Part shown: positions 22,536-32,500 of the stretch, piece after piece
Position numbering within the stretch: the stretch's first letter is position 1
Layout: every line of letters begins with the position of its first letter
NCBI GenBank assembly: GCA_902825995.1
Contig: CADEDE010000019.1
Span: 1-42,269, forward strand
Direction: 5' to 3'
Length of the DNA: 42,269 nt
Source: an uncultured Burkholderiales bacterium
Lineage (GTDB): Bacteria > Pseudomonadota > Gammaproteobacteria > Burkholderiales > Burkholderiaceae_C
The notes under the pieces: model-generated
Seen by the model: only the letters and a program-made list of their open reading frames with translations
Told to the model about the DNA's origin: nothing
Database searches by the model: none
Position numbers and translations under genes: made by a program

Positions 22536-23993
22536 ATGTCTTTCGATCTTGTCTTCTTCGGCGGCACCGGGGATCTGGCCTGGCGCAAGCTGGTGCCGGC
22601 CCTGTTCCAGGCCTGGCGCCACGGCAAGTTACCCGAAGGCGGGCGCATCCTCGCGGTAGGCCGTCACGAACGCAGCGACGACGAATACCGCCGCTTCATC
22701 GAGGAACGCTTTTGCGACGTCGAGAGCAGCAAGCGCCCGAGCCGCGAAGAGTTTGCACGGTTTGCCGCGCTGTTGCACTACCGCCGCATGGACCTGTCCT
22801 TGCCCGAACATTACGCCGGGCTCAGGCAATGGGTCGATGCGCGCGGCGCCGACACGGTGGTGCTGTACCTGGCGACCGACCCGCACCTCTTCCCGCAGAT
22901 TTGCGCGCAGCTCGGCGCGGTCGGCCTGAACGGCGTCAACGTGCGCGTGGTGCTGGAAAAACCCCTCGGACACGACCTGGCCAGCGCGCAGGAAATCAAC
23001 CGGGTGGTCAGCGCCTCGTTTCGCGAAAGCCAGGCCCTGCGCATCGACCACTACCTGGGCAAGTCGGCAGTGCAGAACCTGACCGCGCTCCGCTTTGGCA
23101 ACGCCCTTTTCGAGCCACTGTGGCGCCGCGAGAGCATCGCCAATATCCAGATCACGATCGCCGAGTCGCTCGGCGTCGGTACGCGCGGCGACTTCTACGA
23201 CCGCACCGGCGCTTTGCGCGACATGGTGCAAAACCACGCCCTGCAACTGTTGACGATGATCGCGATGGAGCCGCCGGCCACGGGCGATGCCGATGCGATC
23301 CGCGACGAGAAGTTGAAGGTGCTGAAATCGCTGAAGCCCTTCACGCCCGAGAGCGTGGACCGCGACGCGGTACGGGGCCAGTACCGCGCCGGGACCATCG
23401 ACGGCCAGGCCGTGCCCTCCTATTTGGAAGAGCTGAAAGTGCCGCCGGGCAGCGCCTGCGAAACCTTTGTCGCGCTGCGCGCCGAAGTGCAGAACTGGCG
23501 CTGGGCTGGTGTGCCGTTCTACCTGCGCACCGGCAAGCGATTGGCGGCGCGCGACGCCCAGATCGTCGTCAACTTCCGCCCGGTGCCGCACCCGATCTTT
23601 GCCGGCGCCGCGCGCGCCAACCAGCTGGTCATCAAGCTGCAACCCGAAGACGGTCTCGAGCTGCACCTGCTGGCGGCCAAAGGCGGGCACACTGCCGCGA
23701 AAATGCCCGAGCAACTGGCGCCGGTGTCGCTCGACCTGGACTTCGACAAAGCCTTCCTCAGCGAGCGTGTCGGGGCCTACGAGCGCTTGCTGCTCGATGC
23801 CATCGGCGGCCGCTTGAACCTGTTCGTTCGCAGTGACGAGCAGGAGCAGGCCTGGCGCTGGGTCGAGCCGATTCTGCAACGCTGGCGCAACGACAGCGCC
23901 GGCCCGCGGCCTTATGCGGCGGGCAGCTGGGGGCCGCCGGCCGCCAGTGCATTGATGGCCCGCGATGGCTTTGCGTGGGCGGAAGAGGAATAG
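22536..23993 (+). CDS. zwf: Glucose-6-phosphate 1-dehydrogenase
   Basis: Oxidises glucose-6-phosphate to 6-phosphogluconolactone with NAD(P)+, the entry step to the pentose phosphate and Entner-Doudoroff routes. The 485-residue protein has the dinucleotide loop FFGGTGDLAWRKL (G9-G12, D13), EKPLG (141-145), and the substrate/catalytic motif RIDHYLGK (D171, H172, K176). DMVQNHALQLL supplies a further catalytic histidine. The ATG at 22536 is chosen because the Rossmann strand starts right after it; upstream codons contain the HexR site. It is followed by hexR 13 bp later. Confidence 0.93.
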   Translation: MSFDLVFFGGTGDLAWRKLVPALFQAWRHGKLPEGGRILAVGRHERSDDEYRRFIEERFCDVESSKRPSREEFARFAALLHYRRMDLSLPEHYAGLRQWVDARGADTVVLYLATDPHLFPQICAQLGAVGLNGVNVRVVLEKPLGHDLASAQEINRVVSASFRESQALRIDHYLGKSAVQNLTALRFGNALFEPLWRRESIANIQITIAESLGVGTRGDFYDRTGALRDMVQNHALQLLTMIAMEPPATGDADAIRDEKLKVLKSLKPFTPESVDRDAVRGQYRAGTIDGQAVPSYLEELKVPPGSACETFVALRAEVQNWRWAGVPFYLRTGKRLAARDAQIVVNFRPVPHPIFAGAARANQLVIKLQPEDGLELHLLAAKGGHTAAKMPEQLAPVSLDLDFDKAFLSERVGAYERLLLDAIGGRLNLFVRSDEQEQAWRWVEPILQRWRNDSAGPRPYAAGSWGPPAASALMARDGFAWAEEE

Positions 23994-24006
23994 CGCCAAC
24001 CGCGCC

Positions 24007-24870
24007 ATGTCGATGTTGGACCGCGTTCTCGCTGCCCTGCCCGCCCTGCCGCCTGCCGAGCGGCGTGTGGCCAAGCTGGTGCTGGCCGACGCCCGCAGCT
24101 TTGCCAGCCTGCCGATCGGCGAGCTGGCCGAGCGCTCGCAGGTGAGCAAGCCGACGGTGGTGCGCTTTTGTCGCAGCGTCGGCTACGACGGGCTGGCCGA
24201 CTTCAAATTGAAGCTGGCCGGCGTGGTCAACGAAGGCGTGCCCTTCATGCACCGCGCGGTCGATGAAAACGACAAGGCCGGCGACATCATCGTCAAGGTC
24301 ATCGACAACGCGGTCAGCGCGCTGCTGAAGTACCGCAACGATGCCGCGGGGCACGCCTTCGGGCGCGCCATCGAGGCGCTGGCATCGGCCTGCCGCAAAG
24401 GCCGGCGCATCGAGTTCTACGGCGTCGGCAACTCGGGCATCGTGGCGCAGGACGCGCAGCACAAATTCTTTCGCCTCGGCGTCGCCGCCAGTGCCGTCAG
24501 CGACGGCCATGTGCAGCTGATGAGCGCAACCATGCTGCAGCCGGGCGATTGCGCGGTGATCGTCTCCAACTCGGGGCGCAGTCGCGACCTGCTCGACGCC
24601 GCCGAGATCGCGCGGTGCAAGGGCGCGACCACCATCGTCATCACCGCCAGCGGCTCGCCACTGGCCCATGCCTCGAACGGTGTGCAGCACGTGCTGCTGG
24701 CGGCCGACCACCCGGAAGACCACGACCGCTACAGCCCGATGGTGTCGCGGCTGTTGCACCTGGTGATCATCGACATCCTGACCACCGGCGTGGCCCTGCT
24801 CCTGGGTGCCGAGCTGCGGCCGATGCTGGCCGAAATCAAGCGCAACCTGCGCTCGAAGCGCTACGCCTGA
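24007..24870 (+). CDS. hexR: RpiR-family transcriptional regulator HexR
   Basis: A 287-residue DNA-binding regulator. The N-terminal RpiR helix-turn-helix spans about residues 1-76, with the recognition region IGELAERSQVSKPTVVRFCR (38-57). A SIS sugar-phosphate-binding domain follows, with FYGVGNSGIVAQDAQ and VSNSGRSRDLL. HexR proteins repress glucose catabolism genes and are released by KDPG (recalled for Pseudomonas). The linkage to zwf and the HexR-type operator at 22508 support orthology. The ATG at 24007 follows the zwf stop by 13 bp. It is convergent with mlaB and overlaps its end by 10 bp. Confidence 0.9.
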   Translation: MSMLDRVLAALPALPPAERRVAKLVLADARSFASLPIGELAERSQVSKPTVVRFCRSVGYDGLADFKLKLAGVVNEGVPFMHRAVDENDKAGDIIVKVIDNAVSALLKYRNDAAGHAFGRAIEALASACRKGRRIEFYGVGNSGIVAQDAQHKFFRLGVAASAVSDGHVQLMSATMLQPGDCAVIVSNSGRSRDLLDAAEIARCKGATTIVITASGSPLAHASNGVQHVLLAADHPEDHDRYSPMVSRLLHLVIIDILTTGVALLLGAELRPMLAEIKRNLRSKRYA

Positions 24871-25169
24871 ATCGAGTGCGCCGGCGCCGCGGCCGGCTCG
24901 AAACCGAGCAGCCCATCGACCCCGTACAAGCCCGACAATTCGACCATCTCGGGCGGTGCGCAGCGGACCTGAAGTGCATGCCCGGCGGCCTGCGCCAGGC
25001 GCCGCGCGTCGAGCAGCACGGCGATGGCTGCGGTGTCGAAGTTGCGCAACGCGGCCGCGTCGATCACCAACGCGCCCTTCTCGACACAGCCCTGCCCAAG
25101 TGCGTCCTCGATCGACTGCACAGTGGCCCGGGCCTCTGCCAAGGTCAGCGTTTCGGGCAGGGCGTACAT
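24861..25169 (-). CDS. mlaB: STAS-domain protein of the Mla system (MlaB)
   Basis: A 102-residue STAS-domain protein, the cytoplasmic accessory subunit that stabilises the MlaFEDB ABC transporter. The STAS core is ALVIDAAALRNFDTAAIAVLL (about 33-53); the position usually occupied by Ser/Thr in the D-S/T-A loop is T46. It is the last gene of the mlaFEDACB operon, 4 bp after mlaC. Its 3' end overlaps hexR tail to tail. Members are divergent, so the call relies partly on position. Confidence 0.82.
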   Translation of the reverse strand: MYALPETLTLAEARATVQSIEDALGQGCVEKGALVIDAAALRNFDTAAIAVLLDARRLAQAAGHALQVRCAPPEMVELSGLYGVDGLLGFEPAAAPAHSIQA

Positions 25170-25173
25170 GGCC

Positions 25174-25785
25174 TCAGGATTTCGATGCCGCCTTGTTGCG
25201 CTCGGCCAGCTTGGCGATCAGGCCGTCGATGCCGGCCGCACCGATCTCCTGCGCGAAGCTGGACTTGTACTGCTCCACCAGCCACACGCCGAGCACATTC
25301 ACGTCGTAGATCTTCCACGCCGCATTGGTTTTCTCGAGGCGGTAGTCGAGCTGGATCGGCTCGCCCTTGCCCCTGACTTCGGTGCGCACGACGACTTCGC
25401 TGTCTTCGGCCGCGGCGCGCAGCGGCTTCAACTGCACCGTCTGGTCCTTCACCTGGGTCAGCGCACCGGCGTAGGTGCGCACGATCAGGATCTTGAACTC
25501 GTCTTGCAGGCGCTTTTGCTGCTCGGGTGTGGCAATGCGCCAGTGGCGGCCGATGGCCGACGCCGTCATGCGCTGGAAATTTACATGCGGCATGACCTTG
25601 GCATCGACCAGGCTGATGATTTTTCCGACGTCGCCGGCCTGGATTGCCTTGTCGCCCTTGACCGTGTCGATGACTTCGATCGAGACCTGCCTGATCAGCG
25701 CGTCGGGCGCCGCAGCGCCCTGCGCCTGGGCCATGCCGAGCGCCAGGGTCAGCGACAGAATGGTGATGGCTTGCTTGAACAACAT
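25174..25785 (-). CDS. mlaC: Periplasmic phospholipid carrier MlaC
   Basis: A 203-residue Tol_Tol_Ttg2-family protein that shuttles phospholipids between the outer-membrane MlaA complex and inner-membrane MlaFEDB. The signal peptide MLFKQAITILSLTLALGMAQA is followed by the family segments VMPHVNFQRMTASAIGRHWR and FKILIVRTYAGAL. The strands LDYRLEKTNAAWKIYDVNVLGV and EQYKSSFAQEI come next. The ATG at 25783-25785 has AAAGGA about 5 nt upstream; the open frame continues 5' without similarity. It lies 67 bp after mlaA. Confidence 0.9.
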   Translation of the reverse strand: MLFKQAITILSLTLALGMAQAQGAAAPDALIRQVSIEVIDTVKGDKAIQAGDVGKIISLVDAKVMPHVNFQRMTASAIGRHWRIATPEQQKRLQDEFKILIVRTYAGALTQVKDQTVQLKPLRAAAEDSEVVVRTEVRGKGEPIQLDYRLEKTNAAWKIYDVNVLGVWLVEQYKSSFAQEIGAAGIDGLIAKLAERNKAASKS

Positions 25786-25852
25786 GCAGATCCTTTCAGA
25801 AGCGCCGAGGATATCGGCACTGTGAGCTACAACGCGCCCAGCGCAGCAGGGT

Positions 25853-26590
25853 TTACTTGGGGGCGGCGGGCACCTCGCTTGCGGCGTCATCGGGTTCGGG
25901 AAGGTCGGGCGGGTCGCCGTCATAAACCAGGCTGCGCCGGCGCGCCAGATAAGCGTCGCGAACGAATATATATTTATCCAGCGCGATATCGTCAACGATG
26001 CGGCTGGCGTCGAGCAGGCCGGCGCGCACATCGATCAGTTGCAAGGTCGAGAGGCCCACGCGCGTGGCGCTGTCGTGGCTCAGCACGGCCGGCCGCCACG
26101 ACAGGTCGAGCGGCATCGCCGCAGCGTCGCGCAACGACGAGGGCCCGAGCAGCGGCGTGACCAGATAGAGCCCGGCCGGCAGCCCCCAGCGACCGAGGGT
26201 CTGGCCGAAATCCTCCTGCTGGCGCTCGATGCCGAGATCGCTGGCCACATCGAACAGGCCAGCGATGCCGAACAGGGTATTGGTGGCCACGCGCAGGCCC
26301 ATCTGCGCGGCGGCCACCGGCTTGCCTTGCAGCAGTTGGTTGAACGCCGACCAGATATCGCTGAAGTTGCCAAAGACATTGCCGACGCCGCTGCGCACGA
26401 GTTCGGGCACCACGGCCTTGTAGCCGCTGGCCACCGGCTTGAGCACGGCCGCGTCGAGGCTTTCGTTGAAACCGAAGACGGCGCGGTTCCAGCTTTCGAG
26501 CGGATCCCGGGCGCTTTGCGCCTGAGCCGTGCCCGCAGCGGCCAGCAGCCAGGCTGCCACAACCAGGCCCGAGTGACGTCGATGGTTCAT
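25853..26590 (-). CDS. mlaA: VacJ/MlaA family outer-membrane phospholipid protein, non-lipoprotein form
   Basis: A 245-residue MlaA homologue that removes mislocalised phospholipids from the outer leaflet of the outer membrane. Family features are ARDPLESWNRAVFGFNESLD, NTLFGIAGLFDVASDLG, the motif EDFGQTLGRWGLPAGLYLV and PLLGPSSLRDAAAM. A Pro/Asp/Glu tail (PPDLPEPDD) ends the protein. E. coli MlaA is a lipoprotein, but here the signal sequence ends GTAQAQSARD with no cysteine, so it appears to use signal peptidase I and lack a lipid anchor. The ATG overlaps the mlaD stop codon (ATGA). Confidence 0.9.
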   Translation of the reverse strand: MNHRRHSGLVVAAWLLAAAGTAQAQSARDPLESWNRAVFGFNESLDAAVLKPVASGYKAVVPELVRSGVGNVFGNFSDIWSAFNQLLQGKPVAAAQMGLRVATNTLFGIAGLFDVASDLGIERQQEDFGQTLGRWGLPAGLYLVTPLLGPSSLRDAAAMPLDLSWRPAVLSHDSATRVGLSTLQLIDVRAGLLDASRIVDDIALDKYIFVRDAYLARRRSLVYDGDPPDLPEPDDAASEVPAAPK

Positions 26591-27072
26591 TTCTTGTTCG
26601 ATGCGTTGCCGTCGCCGGCATCCGCCGCCTTGTTGAAAATCATCTGCCCGATCAGATTTTCCAGCACCACGGCCGATTGGGTTTGTCGGATCGCATCGCC
26701 GGCCGCCAGTTCCTTTTCTTCGGCGCCGGGCTCCAAGCCGACATACTGGTCGCCGAGCAAGCCCGAGGTGAGGATCTTGGCCGAAGAGTCCTTCGGAAAA
26801 CGCACGCCGTCGTCGATTTCCATGGTCACCAGGCCCTGGTAGGTTTTGGGGTCGAGCGCAATGCGCTTGACCCGACCGATGGTCACACCCGCGCTGCGCA
26901 CAGGCGCCCTGGGCTTGAGGCCGCCGATATTGTCGAACTTGGCGCTCACGGTGTAGCCCTTGCGCTCGCCGAAGCTGGCCAGGTTGGCCGCCTTGAGCGA
27001 CAGAAACAATGCACCGGCCAGGCCGAGCAGCACAAACAGCCCGACCAGCGTTTCGATACCCTTCTTGCTCAT
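26587..27072 (-). CDS. mlaD: MCE-domain substrate-binding subunit MlaD
   Basis: A 161-residue inner-membrane protein with one N-terminal helix (about 7-27, LVGLFVLLGLAGALFLSLKA) and an MCE domain at about 37-117. Its markers are FDNIGGLKPRAPVRSAGVTIGRVKRI and LTSGLLGDQYVGLEPG, which form the hexameric ring of the Mla transporter. The ATG at 27072 has GGAGG 7 nt upstream. It lies 20 bp after mlaE and overlaps mlaA. Confidence 0.93.
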   Translation of the reverse strand: MSKKGIETLVGLFVLLGLAGALFLSLKAANLASFGERKGYTVSAKFDNIGGLKPRAPVRSAGVTIGRVKRIALDPKTYQGLVTMEIDDGVRFPKDSSAKILTSGLLGDQYVGLEPGAEEKELAAGDAIRQTQSAVVLENLIGQMIFNKAADAGDGNASNKK

Positions 27073-27092
27073 TTGTTTTCCTCCGCAGACGC

Positions 27093-27881
27093 TCAGGGCG
27101 TCGAAAACATCAACGCCGTGAGCATGAAATCGATGCCGAGCACCGACAGCGACGACACCACCACGGTGCGCGTGGTCGCGTAGGCCACGCCCTCTGGCGT
27201 GGCCTCGGTCTCATGGCCCTGGTACAACGCCACCGCAGTGCAGACGACGCCGAAGGCAAAACTCTTGACGACGCCATTGCCGACATCGCGCCAGACATCG
27301 ACACGGGACTGCATCAGCGACCAGAAGTTACCCGAATCGACGCCGATCAAGAGCACGGCGACGACCCAGGCGCCCAGGATGCCGACCGCCGAAAACAGGA
27401 TCGCCAGCAGCGGCATCGAAATCACACCGCCGATAAAACGCGGCGCCAGCACCCGGCTGCGCGGGTCAACGGCCATCATCTCCATGGCCGCCAACTGCTC
27501 GCCGGCTTTCATCAGGCCGATCTCGGCGGTCAGCGAGGTGCCGGCGCGGCCGGCGAACAGCAGCGCCGTGACCACCGGCCCGAGTTCACGCACCAGCGAC
27601 AGGTTGACGATCAGGCCCAGCGATTCAGTGGCGCCGTAGGTGACCAGCGCGTAGTACATCTGCAGCGCGAGCACGAAGCCGACCGCCAGCCCGGACGACA
27701 GGATGATCACCAACGACAGGTTGCCGATGGCGTGGATCTGGCGCACGACCAGGCCGAAGCGGCGCAGCGCGGCCGGGACATGAAGGACGAGGTCGGCAAA
27801 GAACAGCCCGGCACGCCCGAACGAGCCCACCGCACGAATCGTGCGCGCACCGAGTGCGGCCAGGCCATCGGCGAGAGTCAT
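27093..27881 (-). CDS. mlaE: ABC transporter permease MlaE
   Basis: A 262-residue MlaE/YrbE permease with five to six hydrophobic segments and the family motifs GLAVGFVLALQMYYALVTYG and LVRELGPVVTALLFAGRAGT. The cytoplasmic coupling stretch EQLAAMEMMAVDPRSRVLAP is also clear. It forms the membrane channel of the phospholipid transporter with MlaF, MlaD and MlaB. Its ATG overlaps the mlaF stop (ATGA). Confidence 0.94.
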   Translation of the reverse strand: MTLADGLAALGARTIRAVGSFGRAGLFFADLVLHVPAALRRFGLVVRQIHAIGNLSLVIILSSGLAVGFVLALQMYYALVTYGATESLGLIVNLSLVRELGPVVTALLFAGRAGTSLTAEIGLMKAGEQLAAMEMMAVDPRSRVLAPRFIGGVISMPLLAILFSAVGILGAWVVAVLLIGVDSGNFWSLMQSRVDVWRDVGNGVVKSFAFGVVCTAVALYQGHETEATPEGVAYATTRTVVVSSLSVLGIDFMLTALMFSTP

Positions 27882-28693
27882 GCCGCCGCCCCGACGCCGA
27901 AGTCTTCGGCCAGCGACCGCGACGGGTAATGAAATTTGACCGGCCCGTCGGGCTCGCCGCGCACGAACTGGCGCGTCTCGGGGTCACTCGACGCCATCAA
28001 CTCGGCCGGCCTGCCCTGGGCCACGATGCGCCCGCCGTTGGCCAGCAGGATCACATGGTCGCTGATGGCCATGCACTCGGCCACATCGTGCGAGACGACC
28101 AGCGAGGTCGCGCCGGTGGCGTCGCCCAGCTTGCGGATCAGCTTGGCGGCCACCCCCATCGAAATCAGGTCCAGGCCGGCGAAAGGCTCGTCGTACATGA
28201 TGAGTTCGGGATCGAGCGCAATCGCCCGCGCCAGTGCGACGCGCCGCGCCATGCCGCCCGAGACTTCGGCGATGCGCAGCCCGGCCGCGCCGCGCAGGCC
28301 CACCGCGTTGAGCTTCATCAGCACGATGTCGTGGATCATCGATTCCGACAGGCCCGAATGCTCGCGCAGCGGAAAGGCCACGTTGTCGAAGACCGTGAGG
28401 TCGGTAAACAGCGCGCCGAACTGGAACAGCATGCCCATGCGCCGGCGCTGGCGCAGCAAGCGGTCGCGGTCGCGGGCATCGATGAGCTCGCCGTCGAATA
28501 CGACTTTGCCGCGATTGGCCGCGGCCATGCCGCCGATCAGGCGCAGCAGCGTGGTCTTGCCGCAGCCCGAGCCGCCGAGAATGGCCGTGACCTTGCCGCG
28601 CGCAAACGAGAGGCTGATGTCGTCGAGGATCGTTCGGCTCGAGTCATAGCCGAAGGTGACGTGGTCGATCTCGATGAGGGTGTCGTTGTTCAA
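27878..28693 (-). CDS. mlaF: ABC transporter ATP-binding protein MlaF
   Basis: A 271-residue ABC ATPase powering phospholipid transport. It has Walker A GGSGCGKTT (K47), a Q-loop in MGMLFQFGALFTDL, the signature VSGGMARRVALARA (S145-G147) and Walker B LIMYDEPFAGLD (D168, E169). VVSHDVAE carries the switch histidine. The start is TTG at 28691-28693, because no ATG or GTG lies near the first family strand and no good ribosome-binding site is visible; translation may be weak or the true start different. First gene of mlaFEDACB. The 138-bp upstream gap (28694-28831) shows no gene. Confidence 0.92.
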   Translation of the reverse strand: MNNDTLIEIDHVTFGYDSSRTILDDISLSFARGKVTAILGGSGCGKTTLLRLIGGMAAANRGKVVFDGELIDARDRDRLLRQRRRMGMLFQFGALFTDLTVFDNVAFPLREHSGLSESMIHDIVLMKLNAVGLRGAAGLRIAEVSGGMARRVALARAIALDPELIMYDEPFAGLDLISMGVAAKLIRKLGDATGATSLVVSHDVAECMAISDHVILLANGGRIVAQGRPAELMASSDPETRQFVRGEPDGPVKFHYPSRSLAEDFGVGAAA

Positions 28694-28831
28694 GCGGCGT
28701 GGCCGGTGGAAGCCCGGGCGCGAGGCGTTTTTGTGCCGCAGATTGTCTCATGTCAGGTCAAAAAATGCGGGTTGACCCTAGGCGCCGACGCTGCGGGCAA
28801 ACAAACGCGCCAGAGCGGCGCGGCGTTGCCG

Positions 28832-29515
28832 CTAGGCGTTGCCGGTACGACTGTCGAAGACGACTTCGATCCGGATCTGCGACTTGACGGCGCGCCCGTT
28901 GAGCTCGCCCGAGCGAAACCTGGCGTTGACGAAGGCATTGCGCGCGGCCATTTCAAGCTCGAACGGCAGCTCGGCGCCATCGACCCGCACCCGCGCCACG
29001 CGCCCGGTCTCGTCGATAAACAGGGTCAGTTCGCTGCTGTGATGGCCGGGGTCGCGGTCGATCGCAGGGTAGTCGATCAAGACCGGTTCGATCGGGCTCG
29101 GCGCCAGCGTCAGCAGTGCGCGCGGGAAATAGTCGTCGTCGCTGTCGATGCCCGGCACGACGAGGCTAAAGAATGGCATCGGCGGCATGAGCGCCGCGGC
29201 CGGCTCCTGTGCAGGCGGCTCTGCCTGTGCCTCAGGCACCGGCGGCTTGGATTCAGCCGCGGGCTGCTGCGCAGGCAGCGTGACCCGTTCGCTCGCCTGA
29301 GGTATCGCGATCGCGGCAAGCGCCTGCCTCGCCTTGGGCGTTGCGACCGCAGCCAGCGCGAGCGTGCGCGCCTGGAGCGGGCGGCTGGTCGCGGCGCTGG
29401 CGTGCGTGCGCGCTGAACGCACCGGCGTGGCCAACAAGACGGCGTGCAGGCCGAGCACCAGGACAACCACCGGAACCATCCGGCGCGAAACAGGGATCAG
29501 CGCGTTAACGTTCAT
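28832..29515 (-). CDS. TonB-like protein (energy transducer TonB C-terminal type)
   Basis: A 227-residue protein with TonB layout: a short basic N-terminus, one transmembrane helix (about 13-30, VPVVVLVLGLHAVLLATP), and a Pro/Ala/Glu-rich periplasmic linker (about 80-110). The C-terminal domain has TGRVARVRVDGAELPFELEMAA and NARFRSGELNGRAVKSQIRIEVVFD, like the TonB/TolA-type fold. No exbB or exbD is nearby. It starts 51 bp after the pilY1 stop on the same strand, so it may be transcribed with the pilus cluster. Function is uncertain; it may not be a true TonB. Confidence 0.65.
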   Translation of the reverse strand: MNVNALIPVSRRMVPVVVLVLGLHAVLLATPVRSARTHASAATSRPLQARTLALAAVATPKARQALAAIAIPQASERVTLPAQQPAAESKPPVPEAQAEPPAQEPAAALMPPMPFFSLVVPGIDSDDDYFPRALLTLAPSPIEPVLIDYPAIDRDPGHHSSELTLFIDETGRVARVRVDGAELPFELEMAARNAFVNARFRSGELNGRAVKSQIRIEVVFDSRTGNA

Positions 29516-29566
29516 GCCGAAACGAGGCCCAGCGCTTGCGCGCCCGACCCCTCTTGCGCACTCGAC

Positions 29567-32500
29567 TCATTGGACCAACTCGCGCCATGAAGTCCTGCGC
29601 CCTGTGGCCGTCGGAGGCGATGGTGGCGGCACATCGTCGGTGCGCGGCACGCCGCGGTTGTCCACCGTGATCGTGATCGTGCGGCCCGTGCCCGCCCCAC
29701 TGCCGGGCAGCTGCAAGGTGACCCAGCTGATACCGACGACCATCGAACCGCCCAGCCAGCGGCCGACGATATTGCCGCCGAGCGTCGAGGGAATCGAACC
29801 GTTGCCGATGTCGAACTGATACAGGTAAGAGCTGCCGCCGGCATCGCAGGCATCGTTGCTCGGGATGTTGCTCGCCACCGTCAGCGTGTTGTGCAGCAGT
29901 TGCATGTCCACGTTGACACGCTCGCCCAGGATCGGCAGGGTCGGCGTGATCAGATCGACGCGCCAGCCGTTACCGGTGGCCCAGTTCACGCCGTAGCGGG
30001 TGACGTCACGCGGCGCATGGGCGTCGGTCGCGTCGGCAGGCAGCGACAAGGTCTGCGCCACTACCGACGCATCGGCATGGACATCGCCCAGCGGCGTATT
30101 GGTCAGCGAATCCTTGATCGCATAGACCGACTGCGTCGCCGTCGAAGCCAGGTCGGTGCTGCCGAGGTATTTGCCGGTGCCGACATAGACCACGGGGTAG
30201 GGACTGCCGCTGTATTTGACCTCGGCCAGCGAGGGCTGCGTGGTGATCGGCTGCTCCACGCCGCCGGCGCTGAAATAGGCCAGGCGCAACGCGGCGCTGT
30301 TCGGCGCCACCAGGTTGTCGGTATCGAAGCGCCACAGGTTGCCCAGCAGATCGCCGCCGTAGAAGCGCTTGGCGGTATTGTCGATTTCAGAATCCACCCA
30401 GGCGTTGATCTTGCCCAGGCCGCTGGGCGTCGTGCTGGTGCCGGCCGGCGTTGTGCCGCTGGTGAAAGTCGGGATATCGAGCACGCGTTCACCGGTGTTG
30501 GCATTGACCATGAACAGGTGGCCGTTGCCATCGCCCGGCGTGATGTTGTTGTAGCCCGAGGTGAATACCACCACCCAGCGGCCGTCGGCACGCTTGGTGA
30601 TGACCGGATTGCCGAAGCTCAGGCCGAGATTGCTGTCGCCGCCGAGGCTGTCGTTGGTGAACTCCCACAGCGGGATCGGGTTGTCGGGGTTGGTGATATC
30701 GAGGGCGTAGTAACCGCGCCCGCCGGCACCCAAGCCGCCGACGAGAATGGTCTTCCAGGCGCCCGGGCTGCCGGGCACATAGATATCGCCGATGACCGGC
30801 GCGCCATTGACGAAATACTCGTGCCGGTAGGCATAGTCCTTGTCGGCCAGGCGGTACATGCGGTCCATCACCATCGACGGCACATAGGCCCACATTTCGT
30901 TGCCCGTGGCACCATTGAAGGCGTGCAACATGCCGTCGTTGGACGCCGTATAGGCGACGCCGGTCCGGCCCGCGCCCGCATTGGTGGCCTTGACGGCGGC
31001 CACGAAGCTGGCATAGCCGTTCTCGGTGTACTTGAACGACGGCTGGCCGGCATAGACCGGCGCCCCGCCGATGATGTCGCCCAGGATGCCGCCGGCGATA
31101 TCGGTATCGGTCGTCACACGCGTGCGGAAAACCGGGTTCGACCCACCGCGCAGGTAGCTCACCATGTCGATGCCCGAGTTGGCGGAGTCCTGTGCAGCGG
31201 CCGCTGCGGCCTTGGCCGCCGCCGTGGCGGTTGTCGGGGCTGCGAGATCGGCGGCATCCGCCGCCGCCTTGTTGGCCGCCAGCGTCGCACACTGCGTCAA
31301 GTTGATGGTCTTGCTGCAAGCGTCGTCGAAGTGGCCGTTCAGGCCGTCCGCACTCAGATTTGCGTGGGTGAAGTCGCGCCGCACGGTCGTGTTGAGGCCT
31401 GCGTTGCGCGTGGCGTAGTAGATATTTCGCGGCGTGCCCGCGTTGACACTGGCCTGCAGCTGCGTCGCCGCGCTCCACACCGGGCCCGAGATGACCCCGG
31501 TCGCCGGATCGATGGTGCGCGCCACCAGGTCGCCGATCCAGAAACCGGACTTGTACTTGGCGATGAAGAGTTTGTTGTCGCCGGCCACCGGTTGCAAGGT
31601 GCTGGCTGCCGCGCCCGAACCCGATCCGGTGGTGGCAATAATCGCCGCCAGCGCGGACGACAGGCTGTCGGCCAGCGAAGTCGGGTCGTTGGCGCTGAAG
31701 TAGCGTCCGCGGCCATTGACGGCGGCGTGCCACAGATCGTCGATTCTTGCGGCCCCCGCCGACGTGATCGCATCCGGCCAGTCTTTGCTGCCCTGCGTGA
31801 TATCGCGGAAGTCGCCGGCCGGCAGCAAGGGGTAGTTCGCCTGGTAGTTCAGCGTGCCGTTGACGCCCATGCCGAGGGTGAAGGTCGTCATGTGCTGGTG
31901 CAGCGCAGTGTCCAGACCGGAGGGGCCGACGTTGTTGAGGCAAACATCGGTCGCGATCCCGGTCGGCGTGCCGTCGAGCGTCGAGGCACAGTTGCCGAGT
32001 GCGGTCGTGCGCAGGTCGGTCTCGTAGTAGTACATCGCCACGTCGGCCAGGCTGTTGGAGTTGCCGCCGCTGCTGGTGGACTGGCATTCCCTGGCCGTAT
32101 CGACGGTATAGCTCGGCGCGACCGACTGCGCGACCGCCGTACACGATGGAACCAGCGACAACGCGGTCCAGGCGGTATAGCGGCATTCGTTGATGGCCGA
32201 TACGGCGCAGGTCGCTGTGTTCGTCCATGTGCCGTATGCGGGAGGCAAGGCGGTGCACTGCGTTGCGGTGCCGACGGTATAACTGGGTCCAGTCGATTGC
32301 GCGACAGGCGTGCAGGAAGTCGTTGTCGTGTTGACCGGCGCTGTGTACCGGCACTCCTCAGTCGCGGAGGCCGTGCAGGTTGCCGTATCCGCCCATGCGC
32401 TGTAGGTCGGCGAAACGCACTGCGTCGCCGTGGCGACGGTGTGGGGCGACGTGGTGTCTTGCGCCTGTGCCGTGCAAGACGGGGTGTCGGCAAAGGCCGA

